NCBI RefSeq assembly: GCF_030705605.1
Contig: NZ_JAPCKK010000014.1
Location: forward strand, 310,001 to 374,000
Source of the DNA: Paenibacillus zeirhizosphaerae
GTDB taxonomy: Bacteria; Bacillota; Bacilli; Paenibacillales; Paenibacillaceae
Length of the DNA stretch: 64,000 nt
Reading direction: 5' to 3'
The notes beneath the pieces were generated by a model. That model worked only from the letters and a program-made list of their open reading frames with translations, was not told the DNA's origin and ran no database searches. The first letter of the stretch is position 1; the number at the start of each line of letters is the position of its first letter. Below are positions 37,705 to 47,348 of the stretch, in pieces. The position numbers and the translations under genes were made by a program.

Positions 37705-38151
37705 TTATCGTTTTATGTCCGATAACAGCAAGTCGGGCGCTGCCATAGACAGTTGTTTCAGCCTGCTTTCCACATCATTCATCCACCGGCTATCCCCCGA
37801 ATCACTGGCAAAGCGGTATAAATCAAGCAGCATATTAATGCGCTCCTGCCTTGCCTCCTCCAACGGTTGATCCCAATTCTCAAGCTCTCGCTTTTCCGAA
37901 TTCTTAAGAACATGATGGATCACGTCTGCCCATTCATGGATATCTGTAAATGAAACTTTCCTTAATCCAGGCGCCTCGTTGAATTGTTTTATGAGCTTCT
38001 TAATATCATCTGCAACCTGCAGCGGAACCTCGCTCACAGCACAGGAAAAGCAGGTCAGTACAGGCACATGCCTGATTTCCATTTTGCGTTCATAGACCAA
38101 ATTTCGCAGCTCCAGGTTCATGCTCTCACCGCATTCACAAAGCTTGCGCAT
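37705..38151 (-). CDS. YgiT-type zinc-ribbon-like protein
   Basis: A 148-residue protein with an N-terminal CxC...CxxC arrangement (KLCECGESM, then VLTCFSCAVSEVPL), typical of YgiT/MqsA-type zinc fingers, followed by an all-helical acidic region without helix-turn-helix features. The frame opens at 38190, but GGGGTG seven bases before the ATG at 38151 favours that start. Function unknown; an antitoxin-like or regulatory role is not supported because no toxin gene is adjacent. It is divergent from the DJ-1/PfpI gene. Confidence 0.7.
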   Translation of the reverse strand: MRKLCECGESMNLELRNLVYERKMEIRHVPVLTCFSCAVSEVPLQVADDIKKLIKQFNEAPGLRKVSFTDIHEWADVIHHVLKNSEKRELENWDQPLEEARQERINMLLDLYRFASDSGDSRWMNDVESRLKQLSMAAPDLLLSDIKR

Positions 38152-38409
38152 CCTATAACACCCCATTAACATCATTTTCATGACATACATATCTGTATCT
38201 CTTCCCTATCTCAAATTCGACCTTTCTAACCGCAATTCCTTCTCTCGACAAAGAATTGAACAAATTACCAAAAAAGAACAAAAAACACATTTCACTCTAC
38301 TAAACCGCCTTATTCAGATTTCTGACAGTTCTGTACATGGACTTGAACTGCATTTACAATGAAGTGGATCGGCATTTCAGAAATAAACTTCGAGAGGGAG
38401 TGTGTTGGA

Positions 38410-38934
38410 ATGAGGCTTGCTGGTAAGAAAGTCATTGCTTTAGTTGATGAAGAATTCGAGGATCTCGAGCTATGGTACCCTGTGCATCGTGTCCGTGAAG
38501 AAGGAGCGGTAGTTCACCTCGCAGGTGCAGAAAAAGGCAAAAGCTATACGGGCAAGTACGGGGTTCCCGCGAAGGCGGATTATGGCTTTGACGAGTTGGA
38601 TAGCGAAGACTACGACGGCATTCTCGTGCCCGGAGGATGGGCGCCAGACAAGCTGCGCAGGTATCCCAAGGTGATACAGCTCATACAGGAAATGCACAGG
38701 GACCGGAAAGCAATCGGCCAAATTTGTCACGCGGGCTGGGTGCTTGTTTCCGCCAAAATACTTGCCGGGGTTACTGTGACTTCCACTCCCGGCATCCGGG
38801 ATGACATGGAAAATGCAGGCGCGATATGGAAAGATGAAGCGGTAGTCCGGGACGGACACATTGTGTCCGCCCGGCGTCCGCCGGATCTCCCACCGTACGG
38901 CCGCGCTTTCTGCGACCTGTTGGCAGGCGAGTGA
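38410..38934 (+). CDS. DJ-1/PfpI family protein
   Basis: A 174-residue protein of the PfpI/YfkM type. KVIALVDEEFEDLELWYPV at the N-terminus carries the glutamate of the family, GILVPGGWAPDKLR is the loop, and QICHAGWVL contains the nucleophilic cysteine followed by histidine. The relatives include B. subtilis YraA/YfkM (general stress 18 type) and have been proposed as deglycases or proteases. AGAGGGAG precedes the ATG at 38410; the open frame starts 51 bases earlier. Confidence 0.9.
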   Translation: MRLAGKKVIALVDEEFEDLELWYPVHRVREEGAVVHLAGAEKGKSYTGKYGVPAKADYGFDELDSEDYDGILVPGGWAPDKLRRYPKVIQLIQEMHRDRKAIGQICHAGWVLVSAKILAGVTVTSTPGIRDDMENAGAIWKDEAVVRDGHIVSARRPPDLPPYGRAFCDLLAGE

Positions 38935-39032
38935 CCCAACATTAGCAAAGGATAATAGAAACTTGTAAGTCAGCTAGAGCAACATATCCCGGTGAATCAC
39001 ACCTTTGAAAGTAATCCTTGGACCCTCCGGGT

Positions 39033-40766
39033 CTAAGGATTCAGAGGCATGCCGCCCGCTGCTGCGGCAAGCTTCTGCTCGATCAGTGCAGCATTGGACA
39101 GCTTCATGCATTCCCGGGCCGTGCGTCTCGCATCCGCGGCTGTCGTATTCAACAGCCTATGCTTGACACGGAGCAAAGACTGAGGAGACATGCTTAGCTG
39201 CCGGATGCCCAGCTCCAGCCAGAGCGGAATAGAACGCTCGTCTCCTGCCATTTCCCCGCATACGCTGACACTGATGCCGGCCGCTTTGGCAGCCTCGGCT
39301 GTCAGACGCAGCATACGGAGCACCGCCGGATGATAAGGGTTGTACATATGAGCAATCTGTTCATTCATGCGGTCTACTGCCAGCACGTACTGCACCAGAT
39401 CATTCGTGCCAATGCTGAAGAAATCCACCTCACGCGCCAGCTCTTCCGCAATCAGCGCCGCAGCGGGAATTTCGATCATAATGCCTTTTTCGGTATTTTT
39501 ATTGTAGGCTATGCCACGTGTATCCAGATCCCTCATCGCCTCCGTCAGCACAGCCTTAGCCTGCAGCAGCTCCTCAACGGAAGAAATCATCGGAAACAGA
39601 ATTTTGACCGGCCCGAAGGCACTTGCCCGCAGAATGGCTGTAAGCTGGATTTTGAACAGATCCTTGCGATCCAGACTAATGCGGATGCCGCGGTAGCCAA
39701 GGAAAGGGTTCTCCTCTTCCTGCAGTGGCAGATAATCCAATTGTTTATCGGCTCCGACATCAAGCGTACGAATCACAACCGGGTGCCCTCCAGCCTTCTC
39801 AGTGACAAGCCGATATACAGTAAACTGCTCCTCTTCGCTCGGGAAAGCAGGCCGGTCCATATACAGGAACTCAGTCCGGAACAACCCGACGCCTTGAGCG
39901 CCGGTTTTGATGGCTCCTTCCATATCCTTAACCGAGCTAATATTGGCAGACAGCCTGATCGTCTCACCATCCTTCGTAATGGCCTCTACGGAAGCCAACA
40001 ACTGCAACTGCTCCTTTTTACGCAATTGTTCATCCCGCAGTAAGGTGTACCGGTCCAGAACAGAATGTTCCGGATTGACGAACACTCGCCCGTTGTCTCC
40101 GTCGACAATCATCATATCTCCAGTCTGAACAGGCAGGTTACTATTGCTTTCAAGACCGGACACAAGCGGAATGCCCAGCGCTCTGGCCATGATGGCCGAA
40201 TGTGAGGTTTTCCCTCCGCTCAATGTTACAATGCCAAGGACATTGCCGGGATTCAGATGCGCGAGCTGGGAAGGTGACAGTTCTTTGGCGACCAGGATGT
40301 ACGGCTGCGTATCCTTCGGAAGAGTGACCTCAGGCGCACCGAGCAGATGCTTCAACAGACGGTTGCCCACATCCTTGATATCCATAGCACGTTCCTTCAT
40401 ATATTCATCGTCCAGCAGATCGAACATGGCCACAAAATGATCAATAGCTTCCTTCACTGCCACCTCAGCCGCTTTATACTGCCGTTCAATAATGCCGTGA
40501 ACTTCATTCATGAACGCCGGATCGTCCAGGATGGCCAAATGCGCGTCAAAAATACTGGATTCCTCCGGCCCGACCATTTCACGAAATTCATTTTTTATCG
40601 ACTTGATTTCATCCTTGGACGTACGAATGCCTTCATACAAGCGTTCAAATTCCTTGGCCAAATCCACCGGGTCCATGTTTTGCTCGGTCAAGTCCCATTC
40701 CCAGCTTGGCAGGACGAAAGCCTTGCCGATCGCAACGCCCGCGGCGGCGCCAATGCCGTCTATCAT
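39033..40766 (-). CDS. ptsI: PTS enzyme I (phosphoenolpyruvate-protein phosphotransferase)
   Basis: A 577-residue enzyme I. MIDGIGAAAGVAIGKAFVL is the N-terminus, the phosphorylated histidine is in GGKTSHSAIMARALGIP, and the PEP-binding C-terminal barrel has GLFRTEFLYMDR, FFSIGTNDLVQYVLAVDR and VCGEMAGD with the catalytic cysteine. It takes phosphate from PEP and gives it to HPr. Its ATG overlaps the stop of the EIICBA gene upstream (ATGA), so the two are translationally coupled. No ptsH lies in the operon. Confidence 0.96.
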   Translation of the reverse strand: MIDGIGAAAGVAIGKAFVLPSWEWDLTEQNMDPVDLAKEFERLYEGIRTSKDEIKSIKNEFREMVGPEESSIFDAHLAILDDPAFMNEVHGIIERQYKAAEVAVKEAIDHFVAMFDLLDDEYMKERAMDIKDVGNRLLKHLLGAPEVTLPKDTQPYILVAKELSPSQLAHLNPGNVLGIVTLSGGKTSHSAIMARALGIPLVSGLESNSNLPVQTGDMMIVDGDNGRVFVNPEHSVLDRYTLLRDEQLRKKEQLQLLASVEAITKDGETIRLSANISSVKDMEGAIKTGAQGVGLFRTEFLYMDRPAFPSEEEQFTVYRLVTEKAGGHPVVIRTLDVGADKQLDYLPLQEEENPFLGYRGIRISLDRKDLFKIQLTAILRASAFGPVKILFPMISSVEELLQAKAVLTEAMRDLDTRGIAYNKNTEKGIMIEIPAAALIAEELAREVDFFSIGTNDLVQYVLAVDRMNEQIAHMYNPYHPAVLRMLRLTAEAAKAAGISVSVCGEMAGDERSIPLWLELGIRQLSMSPQSLLRVKHRLLNTTAADARRTARECMKLSNAALIEQKLAAAAGGMPLNP

Positions 40767-42646
40767 GATTCTACCCCTCCAACGTTCCTATCGTACAGTA
40801 CAACGGACATAACCGATGCCTGACCCTTTTTTACATGTTTAAATGGCGCATAACTCCAGGATTTCACACGGTCCGGGTTCGTAATCACCATCGGTGTTAC
40901 GAGTGAAGCAGCCTGCTCACGGAGCGCCTGCAGATCAAATTTAATCAGCAGCTGCCCCGGCTCCACCGTATCGCCTGCTTCCACCAAGGCAGTAAAGTAC
41001 CCCTTGAGCTGGGACGTATCAATCCCGATGTGCAGCAGCACCTCAATTCCCTCTGGTGTTGAGATCCCGATTGCATGCATGGTCGGATAAATATGCATGA
41101 CTGTACCGTGGACGGGCGACACCAGCTCTCCCCTTTCGGGAATAAAAGCAACCCCATCCCCGACCAGCTTGGCGGCGAAAATCTGATCCGGCACCTCCAG
41201 AATCGGCAGCATTTTGCCCTGCACAGGAGCATTGAACATCACCTGGGTGAGATCCCGTTCCATCAGCTTAGCTATTTCCTCACGGATCAGCTCCGAATAG
41301 GTGCCGAATACGACCTGAACATTGCCGCCGCCCAGCTTGATCAATCCTGCGGAGCCGAGTGCCTTCATCGCCCCCGTATCGATCAAGCGGTCATTATGAA
41401 CCGTAAGTCGAAGCCGAGTAATGCAGGATTGAAGCTGGACGATATTCTCTTTACCGCCAAGAGCCTCCAGAATCAACGGGGCTCTGTAAGGGATGCCTCC
41501 GGCCCAATCCTCCAGCACGGAGCCTTCCTCCCTACCGGGTGTCGGAATCCGGAATGTCCGGATCGCCCAGCGGAATAGAATATAATAAATGAGCCCATAG
41601 GCCACTCCTACGGGAATCAGCAGCCATGCATGATGGGACAGATGAAAGTTAAGCACATAATCGATAAAGCCAGCCGAATAGGAGAAGCCGTGCCTGATGT
41701 CCAGCGCATAGGTGATCCACATCGCAATGCCGGACAATACAGCATGAAGCAGGAACAGGTACGGAGCCGCAAACAGGAACGCAAACTCAATCTGCTCCGA
41801 TACACCTGTCAAAAAGCAGACAAACGCCGCGGTAAGAAACGTTTTTCTGATTTTCGGCTTCAAATCCTCCCTCGCCTCATGAATGATGGCCAGCGCAATC
41901 GCCGGCAATGCAAACATCATGATCGGAAACAAACCGGACATGAAATACCCCGCGGTCGGATCTCCGGCAAAGAAGCGGGGCAGGTCTCCCTGCACCAGGT
42001 TCCCGTCAGCAGTCTGGTATGTACCAAGCTGAAACCAGAATATATTGTTAAGTAGATGGTGAAGTCCGAAAGCAACCAGAATCCTATACAAGACACCATA
42101 CAAAAACAAGCCATAGCCGCCCATCATGCCTTCCATGGAAGCAAGCCGTTCCAGTGCCCCCTGCAGCACAGGAGCGATGCCCAGCATCAGAAATGCGAAT
42201 ACGGCTGAAAAGAGGCCGATGAACAGCAGTACAAACCGCGAGCCGCCAAAAAATTGCAGTACCTCCGGCAGCTTGATGCTCTTAAACCGGTTATGTGTGA
42301 ACCCGGATATAACGCCTAAAATAATACCGATGAGTGTAGCCGGATGCACGGTCCCGCTTCCGAAATGTCTCGTTACCTGATCATATATCGCCATTCCGGC
42401 CAATGCGGCCAGTCCGGCCTGACCCGCCTGATTGGACATGCCCAAAGCGACGCCGACCGCAAAGATGTAAGGCAAAAAATAAAAAATGCCGTGACCGGCA
42501 GCTTCAGCTACTTCACCGACGGCTGGCAGCCCCCAGCCTGCCCAGGGAAGGCTCGCCAAACTCAGGAGAATAGCCGCGGCGGGCAATACCATCGTCGGGA
42601 GCATAACGGCACGCCCCAACTGCTGAAGCGATCCGAGCCAGTTCAT
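40763..42646 (-). CDS. nagE: PTS EIICBA transporter, N-acetylglucosamine type
   Basis: The 627-residue protein carries IIC (~1-370), IIB (~390-470, phosphocysteine in QLQSCITRLRL) and IIA (~490-627, phosphohistidine in VLLHIGIDT) domains. The IIC sequence (RFFAGDPTAGYFMSGLFPIMMF, FSYSAGFIDYVLN, FRIPTPGREEG) is nearer to the GlcNAc permease NagE of E. coli than to glucose PtsG, so GlcNAc uptake is likely; glucose or maltose cannot be excluded. AAAGGAGAGG precedes the ATG at 42646; the frame opens 54 bases earlier. A promoter with an overlapping palindrome lies just upstream. Confidence 0.9.
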   Translation of the reverse strand: MNWLGSLQQLGRAVMLPTMVLPAAAILLSLASLPWAGWGLPAVGEVAEAAGHGIFYFLPYIFAVGVALGMSNQAGQAGLAALAGMAIYDQVTRHFGSGTVHPATLIGIILGVISGFTHNRFKSIKLPEVLQFFGGSRFVLLFIGLFSAVFAFLMLGIAPVLQGALERLASMEGMMGGYGLFLYGVLYRILVAFGLHHLLNNIFWFQLGTYQTADGNLVQGDLPRFFAGDPTAGYFMSGLFPIMMFALPAIALAIIHEAREDLKPKIRKTFLTAAFVCFLTGVSEQIEFAFLFAAPYLFLLHAVLSGIAMWITYALDIRHGFSYSAGFIDYVLNFHLSHHAWLLIPVGVAYGLIYYILFRWAIRTFRIPTPGREEGSVLEDWAGGIPYRAPLILEALGGKENIVQLQSCITRLRLTVHNDRLIDTGAMKALGSAGLIKLGGGNVQVVFGTYSELIREEIAKLMERDLTQVMFNAPVQGKMLPILEVPDQIFAAKLVGDGVAFIPERGELVSPVHGTVMHIYPTMHAIGISTPEGIEVLLHIGIDTSQLKGYFTALVEAGDTVEPGQLLIKFDLQALREQAASLVTPMVITNPDRVKSWSYAPFKHVKKGQASVMSVVLYDRNVGGVES

Positions 42647-42663
42647 GGCGATCCTCTCCTTTC

Positions 42664-42700
42664 TACCACTGATGGTAAAGTGTAGGGAAGTTTTTGTCAA
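42664..42700 (-). promoter_or_regulatory. Promoter of nagE-ptsI with a palindromic operator over the -10
   Basis: On the - strand TTGACA (42700-42695) and TACCAT (42677-42672) are 17 bases apart. The -10 lies inside TACCATCAGTGGTA (42677-42664), a palindrome with perfect five-base arms just before the ribosome site. A repressor bound there would block initiation. Which regulator is unknown; GlcNAc-responsive GntR-type repressors act on such genes in Bacillus, but this site is not an obvious match. Confidence 0.6.
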
Positions 42701-42741
42701 AGCAAGAATGAATCGTCCCCGGCTTTATTGAAAAAGAAACA

Positions 42742-42763
42742 AAGGGAGCCCGCCGGCTCCCTT
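42742..42763 (-). terminator. Terminator of aroA - CoA-binding protein unit
   Basis: AAGGGAGCC-CGCC-GGCTCCCTT followed on the - strand by T-rich sequence. Confidence 0.85.
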
Positions 42764-42803
42764 GCCTCTACTCTATTCCCGGTCCTGGACCCGCTCCTAT
42801 CTT

Positions 42804-43250
42804 CTACGCCTGATGATCATTAGACCGGACTGGTCGGGTTGCGGCCTCCTCCACCTTAATGCAACGATCCATAATGACCGTCATCCCGTGTTCACGGGCG
42901 ATTTCGGCAGCCTCCTCGCTTACGATGCCCAGTTGCAGCCATAATGTCCGGGCATTCACCGCAACCGCATCCCTGGCTACATCCGCACAATATTCGCTGC
43001 GCCGGAACACGTTTACTAAGTCGATCGGTTCGGGCACATCCTGGAGCGAGGCATAACAGGTTTCACCCAGGATCTCCTGTCCCGCAACCGTCGGATTGAT
43101 CGGAATGATCCGGTAGCCTTTACTCTGTATAGCTCTTGCGACCATATAGGAGGTCCGGTCCGTTTTATCCGACAGTCCCACCACCGCTATATTGCCCACC
43201 TGCTCCAGAATTCGCTTAATTTCGTCTCTTGACGGATTTTCAAAAGCCAT
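42804..43250 (-). CDS. CoA-binding protein (YccU family)
   Basis: A 148-residue Rossmann-fold protein of the CoA-binding/YccU type: IAVVGLSDKTDRTSYMVARA, GYRIIPINPTVAGQEILG, VNVFRRSEYCADVARDAV and VIMDRCIKVE at the end. These small proteins bind CoA or acyl-CoA; physiological role is unclear. GAGGAGGG lies eight bases before the ATG at 43250. It follows aroA by about 35 bases on the same strand and ends at a terminator, so it is likely co-transcribed with aroA. Confidence 0.88.
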   Translation of the reverse strand: MAFENPSRDEIKRILEQVGNIAVVGLSDKTDRTSYMVARAIQSKGYRIIPINPTVAGQEILGETCYASLQDVPEPIDLVNVFRRSEYCADVARDAVAVNARTLWLQLGIVSEEAAEIAREHGMTVIMDRCIKVEEAATRPVRSNDHQA

Positions 43251-43284
43251 TGAAAAATCCCTCCTCATCTCGCATACTACAATA

Positions 43285-44577
43285 TTATTTTACCCATTCC
43301 ACATTAGCGCCAAGCGCAGACAAATGTTCGAAATATTGCGGATACGACTTCGCTACGTGGTGCGCGTCACGGATGACAAGCGGCTGCTGCGCCCGCAGGC
43401 CAACCACCGTCAAAGCCATGATAACACGGTGGTCAAAGTGCGCGTTAATCTCTACTCCGCCTTCCACACCCTCCGGTCGGCCATGGACGATAATCTCCGC
43501 TTGCCTTTCTTCTACCCTCGCCCCTGCTTTCGCCAGTTCAGCCAAATAATCCGTGATGCGATCACATTCCTTGTAACGCAGGTTTTCCACGTTGTAAAAG
43601 CGGGAGGTTCCCTCAGCAAAGACCGCAGCAGCCACCATAGCCAGCACAGCATCCGTTGCCGCATCCCCGTCAAACTCGACCGCCTTGAGCTTGCCGTTCC
43701 CTTGCACGTGCACAGTATCCTGCTCATGCGTCAAGGGTACGCCCATCATTTGCAGAACATCCACAATCGCGCGTTCCCCTTGCTTGCTGTTCACCATCAG
43801 TCGTTCAACCGTCACATCTGACTGTGTCACCGCCGCCGCCGCCAAAATCGCAGCGCTTCCCGGATAATCGCCTTGAACCGTATAATTCCGCGCCTGGTAA
43901 GCCTGACGGCCCGGCACCTTGAACGACATGTAATCGTCGCTCGCGTGGATCGTAATTCCAGCCTGCTCCAAGACTTCCAGCGTCTGACCGATGACCACTT
44001 TGGATTTCAGGTCATGCAGTACTTCGATCTCGCTATCCTCCTCCAGAAGAGGTGTCAGGAACAACAGAGCACTCAAATATTGCGAGCTGACCGAGCCGGA
44101 CACCTTGATTTTCCCGCCTCTTGGCTGTCCGCCTCTAATCCGGATCGGAAGCCGCCCCTGCCGATGCTCCACTTCCACACCCAACTGTCCCAGCGCATCA
44201 ATCAGATCGTCATGCGGCCGTTTCCCAAGCGACTCAGGATACGTATTAACAAAGGTTACGTCCGGGAGGAAGGCCGCGATACCCATCAGAAAACGCAGCA
44301 CGGCTCCCGCATTGCCTACATTCAGCTCAGATGCTTGGCGCGGATGACGTCCAAAACCTGTAATGACGATTTTCTCATCATCCTCCTCCAGCACGGCTCC
44401 TAAATCCTTGATACAACGACGCATCGCATCACTGTCTTCACTATGGGCAGGATAATAAATCGTGCTTGTGCCTTCAGCCAACGCGGCAGCAAGTAGATAG
44501 CGGGTCGTGTAATTTTTGGAGGATAAGGCTCCGAATTGTCCCTTCAGGGAAGGTGTAGGTTTAACGATAACATCCAT
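43285..44577 (-). CDS. aroA: 3-phosphoshikimate 1-carboxyvinyltransferase (EPSP synthase)
   Basis: A 430-residue EPSP synthase, the sixth shikimate-pathway step, joining shikimate-3-phosphate and PEP. The signature NAGAVLRFLMG is present, as are SSQYLSALL and the C-terminal DHRVIMALTV. The first active-site lysine motif reads LSSKNYTTRYLL instead of the commoner PGDKSxxxR, so the N-terminal region is somewhat divergent. GAAGGAGCC precedes the ATG at 44577; the frame opens 60 bases earlier. aroK lies about 0.5 kb to the right on the same strand but is separated by the rhodanese gene. Confidence 0.93.
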   Translation of the reverse strand: MDVIVKPTPSLKGQFGALSSKNYTTRYLLAAALAEGTSTIYYPAHSEDSDAMRRCIKDLGAVLEEDDEKIVITGFGRHPRQASELNVGNAGAVLRFLMGIAAFLPDVTFVNTYPESLGKRPHDDLIDALGQLGVEVEHRQGRLPIRIRGGQPRGGKIKVSGSVSSQYLSALLFLTPLLEEDSEIEVLHDLKSKVVIGQTLEVLEQAGITIHASDDYMSFKVPGRQAYQARNYTVQGDYPGSAAILAAAAVTQSDVTVERLMVNSKQGERAIVDVLQMMGVPLTHEQDTVHVQGNGKLKAVEFDGDAATDAVLAMVAAAVFAEGTSRFYNVENLRYKECDRITDYLAELAKAGARVEERQAEIIVHGRPEGVEGGVEINAHFDHRVIMALTVVGLRAQQPLVIRDAHHVAKSYPQYFEHLSALGANVEWVK

Positions 44578-44728
44578 GTAAATAGGCTCCTTCGGTCTGA
44601 TTTGGCGGAAGGCCGCAGTCGTGTCCGTTGACAGCACGGCTTCCGCTTGTCTACACTATATAGTGCGCTTATGATTACGCTATTGCACATCCATTTACGA
44701 TAAAACCAAGGAAAAGAGGTCCCACGTT

Positions 44729-45034
44729 ATGAATCCAATTCCTCAAATTGAGCCCACCGAACTCCGGCAACGCCTGCAGGCGGGGGAGCAGTTGCATCTG
44801 ATTGACGTCCGGGAGGATGAAGAAGTAGCTGCCGGTATGATCCCGGGCGCCAAGCACATCCCGATGGGACAGATTCCAGCAAGGCTTGAAGAGATTAACC
44901 CGGATGAGAAAGTCATCTTCATCTGCCGCAGCGGCTATCGCAGTGAACGGGTCTGTGAATACCTGCAGCAGCACGGTTATGATAACTGTGTGAATATGAC
45001 CGGTGGCATGCTGCAATGGTATGAAGAAGAATAA
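44729..45034 (+). CDS. Rhodanese-domain sulfurtransferase-like protein
   Basis: A single-domain rhodanese of 101 residues. QLHLIDVREDEEVAAGMIPGAKHIP is the standard opening and the active loop is ICRSGYRSERV with the persulfide-carrying cysteine. Relatives (GlpE, YqhL, YtwF) move sulfur or handle thiols. AAGAGG precedes the ATG. It is divergent from aroA and convergent with aroK, with a terminator after it. Confidence 0.92.
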   Translation: MNPIPQIEPTELRQRLQAGEQLHLIDVREDEEVAAGMIPGAKHIPMGQIPARLEEINPDEKVIFICRSGYRSERVCEYLQQHGYDNCVNMTGGMLQWYEEE

Positions 45035-45059
45035 CCAGATGCTTCACGCAGACGGCAAG

Positions 45060-45083
45060 GGACAGGCGCAGGCCTGTCCTTTT
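45060..45083 (+). terminator. Terminator of the rhodanese gene
   Basis: GGACAGGC-GCAG-GCCTGTCC then TTTT on the + strand. Confidence 0.82.
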
Positions 45084-45119
45084 CGGGTTTCCTTCTAAGA
45101 TAGCCTCACTTTTAAAAGC

Positions 45120-45638
45120 TTAGACGCGGTAATGCGTTAAAATCAATTCCGCCACTTCGCCCGCTCCCACGCCTGTCGTATCAATGGTGACGTGGGCAAA
45201 AGCGTAGGCATCCTTGCGTTCCTCTAATATCTTCAGTACCCGGCCTTCCACATCGCCTGCCAGCAGGGGTCTGTCCGCCGACGATCTGACCCGCTCCATA
45301 ATGCTTTCCGCCTGGGCCGTCAAAGCCACAACATACCCGTTACCCAGCATCGCCCGGCAATTTCCCTCTCGCAGCACAGCACCACCACCAGTTGCAATCA
45401 CCTGGCCGCTATCTTCCAGCACTTTGTGCAGTACGGCAGTCTCCGCGTCCCTGAAGTAAGCTTCGCCTTCATTCGCGAAGATATCGGGAATGGCTCGTCC
45501 CTCCTGACGCTCCAGTTCCGCGTCCAGATCTACCATGTGATATCCCAGCTTGTCCGCAAGAAGGGCCCCAACGGTAGACTTGCCCGTGCCCATCATGCCG
45601 ATCAGGATGAGGTTCCGGTTCTGAACCGCATTTTCCAC
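45120..45638 (-). CDS. aroK: Shikimate kinase
   Basis: A 172-residue P-loop kinase: GMMGTGKSTVG (Walker A), MVDLDAELE with the shikimate-binding aspartate, FRDAE, and VIATGGGAVLR. It phosphorylates shikimate at O3, the step just before AroA. The frame opens with GTG at 45647, but a second GTG at 45638 has AGAGGGG at eight bases and is preferred. The gene is followed by nothing on its strand until aroA. Confidence 0.94.
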   Translation of the reverse strand: MENAVQNRNLILIGMMGTGKSTVGALLADKLGYHMVDLDAELERQEGRAIPDIFANEGEAYFRDAETAVLHKVLEDSGQVIATGGGAVLREGNCRAMLGNGYVVALTAQAESIMERVRSSADRPLLAGDVEGRVLKILEERKDAYAFAHVTIDTTGVGAGEVAELILTHYRV

Positions 45639-45737
45639 GTATGACACCCCTCTGATCTATCTGCAAATAACTTTCACATATCATAACACAGGGCCGAAAC
45701 TTTAGACAATCCAGGTATACGAGCAAAATAAATACCC

Positions 45738-45773
45738 GCTGCAGCCTCTGCCTGTCAGGCTGCAGCGGGTATT
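45738..45773 (-). terminator. gndA terminator
   Basis: CCCGCTGCAGCC and GGCTGCAGCGGG pair over 12 bases; on the - strand TATTTATTTT follows. It separates gndA from aroK. Confidence 0.88.
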
Positions 45774-45804
45774 GATCAGAACATGGAGCTTAGAACGATC
45801 AAGC

Positions 45805-47211
45805 TTAGAACCACTGATGGTGGAAGACGCCTTCCTTATCCACACGCTGAAACGTATGGGCACCGAAGTAGTCACGCTGCGCCTGCAGCAGGTTTGCCGG
45901 GAGACGCTCCGTCCGGTAGCTGTCATAATAAGCAAGCGCACTGGAGAAGCCTGGCACCGGAATACCTTGGGCGACAGCGGCGGAAATCACTTTGCGCCAT
46001 GCATCCTGATACGTTTCCACAATATTTTTGAAGTATGGATCAAGCAGCAGGTTTTTCAGCCCCGCTTCACGGTCATACGCATCCTTGATGTTTTGCAGGA
46101 ACTGGGAGCGGATAATGCAGCCGCCGCGGAAAATCATAGCGATATTTCCGTATTTCAAATCCCAGCCGTATTCATCGGAAGCCGCACGCATTTGGGCAAA
46201 GCCTTGCGCATAGGATACGATCTTGCTGGCGAACAGCGCTTTGCGCACGTTCTCGATAAATTCTTTTTTATCGCCATCGAAAGCCATTTCCTGAGGACCG
46301 GTGAGCACCTTGCTAGCAGCCACACGCTCTTCCTTCATGGCAGACAGGAAGCGGGAGAATACGGATTCCGTAATCATGGACAGCGGCACGCCCAAATCCA
46401 GCGCGCTTTGGCTTGTCCATTTGCCTGTTCCCTTTTGTCCGGCGGAATCCAAGATGACATCGACCATTGGCTTACCGGTTTCTTCATCATATTTCGAGAA
46501 GATGTCGGCCGTAATTTCGATCAGGTAGCTGTCAAGCTCGCCTTTATTCCATTCCGTGAAAATTTCGTGAAGCTCCTCAGCACTCACATTCAGCACGGAT
46601 TCCAGCAGATGGTACGCCTCGCAGATCAACTGCATGTCACCATACTCAATGCCATTGTGGACCATTTTCACGTAATGTCCTGCACCGTCAGGACCGATAT
46701 ATGTACAGCATGGGTCCCCGTTTACTTTTGCCGAGATGGCCGTCAAAATCGGTTTTACCAGCTCATAAGCGCTTTCTTGTCCGCCTGGCATAATCGAAGG
46801 GCCGTTCAGGGCTCCTTCTTCTCCGCCGGATACACCCGTGCCGATGAAACGAAAGCCTTTCTCCTCCAGCATTTTGCTGCGGCGCTGTGTATCAGGGAAA
46901 TACGCGTTGCCTCCGTCGATGATAATATCGCCTTCGTCCAGATGAGGAATAAGCTGATCAATGGTTGCATCCGTAGCTTTGCCAGCCTGAACCATGATCA
47001 GAATTTTGCGGGGCGATTCCAGGGAAGCGACGAATTCTTCAATAGAAAAGGTGCCTGTCAGGTTTTTTCCTTCCGCCTCTTTTAACAGATCCTGCGTTTT
47101 CTCGGGGGAGCGGTTATATACCGAGACACTGAAACCTTTGCTCTCAATGTTAAGGGCCAGGTTTTTGCCCATTACGGCCAGACCAATAACACCAATTTGC
47201 TGTTTTGCCAT
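45805..47211 (-). CDS. gndA: 6-phosphogluconate dehydrogenase (decarboxylating)
   Basis: A 468-residue enzyme (469 in B. subtilis GndA). N-terminal Rossmann motif [16 protein letters not shown] with NYNRSPEKT-type NADP contact, then [16 protein letters not shown], the active-site [17 protein letters not shown], and the C-terminal helical domain with RVDKEG near the end. It makes ribulose-5-phosphate, CO2 and NADPH in the pentose phosphate pathway. AAAGGATGAGG precedes the ATG at 47211; the frame opens 24 bases earlier. Confidence 0.96.
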   Translation of the reverse strand: MAKQQIGVIGLAVMGKNLALNIESKGFSVSVYNRSPEKTQDLLKEAEGKNLTGTFSIEEFVASLESPRKILIMVQAGKATDATIDQLIPHLDEGDIIIDGGNAYFPDTQRRSKMLEEKGFRFIGTGVSGGEEGALNGPSIMPGGQESAYELVKPILTAISAKVNGDPCCTYIGPDGAGHYVKMVHNGIEYGDMQLICEAYHLLESVLNVSAEELHEIFTEWNKGELDSYLIEITADIFSKYDEETGKPMVDVILDSAGQKGTGKWTSQSALDLGVPLSMITESVFSRFLSAMKEERVAASKVLTGPQEMAFDGDKKEFIENVRKALFASKIVSYAQGFAQMRAASDEYGWDLKYGNIAMIFRGGCIIRSQFLQNIKDAYDREAGLKNLLLDPYFKNIVETYQDAWRKVISAAVAQGIPVPGFSSALAYYDSYRTERLPANLLQAQRDYFGAHTFQRVDKEGVFHHQWF

Positions 47212-47310
47212 CTGGTTCCTCATCCTTTGCAACATATTTTTTGTGAAATCACGTACAAGTGTATTTTAACGTTTTTACGCAGAGAAGTGAACCCCGCTCC
47301 TGAGCAGAGC

Positions 47311-47335
47311 AAAACACCCCATTTGCATGAGGTGT
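47311..47335 (-). terminator. Terminator of the 199-residue protein gene
   Basis: ACACCCCAT and ATGAGGTGT close a four-base loop (one mismatch), followed by TTTTGCT on the - strand. Confidence 0.7.
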
Positions 47336-47348
47336 ACTAAGCCGCTCT

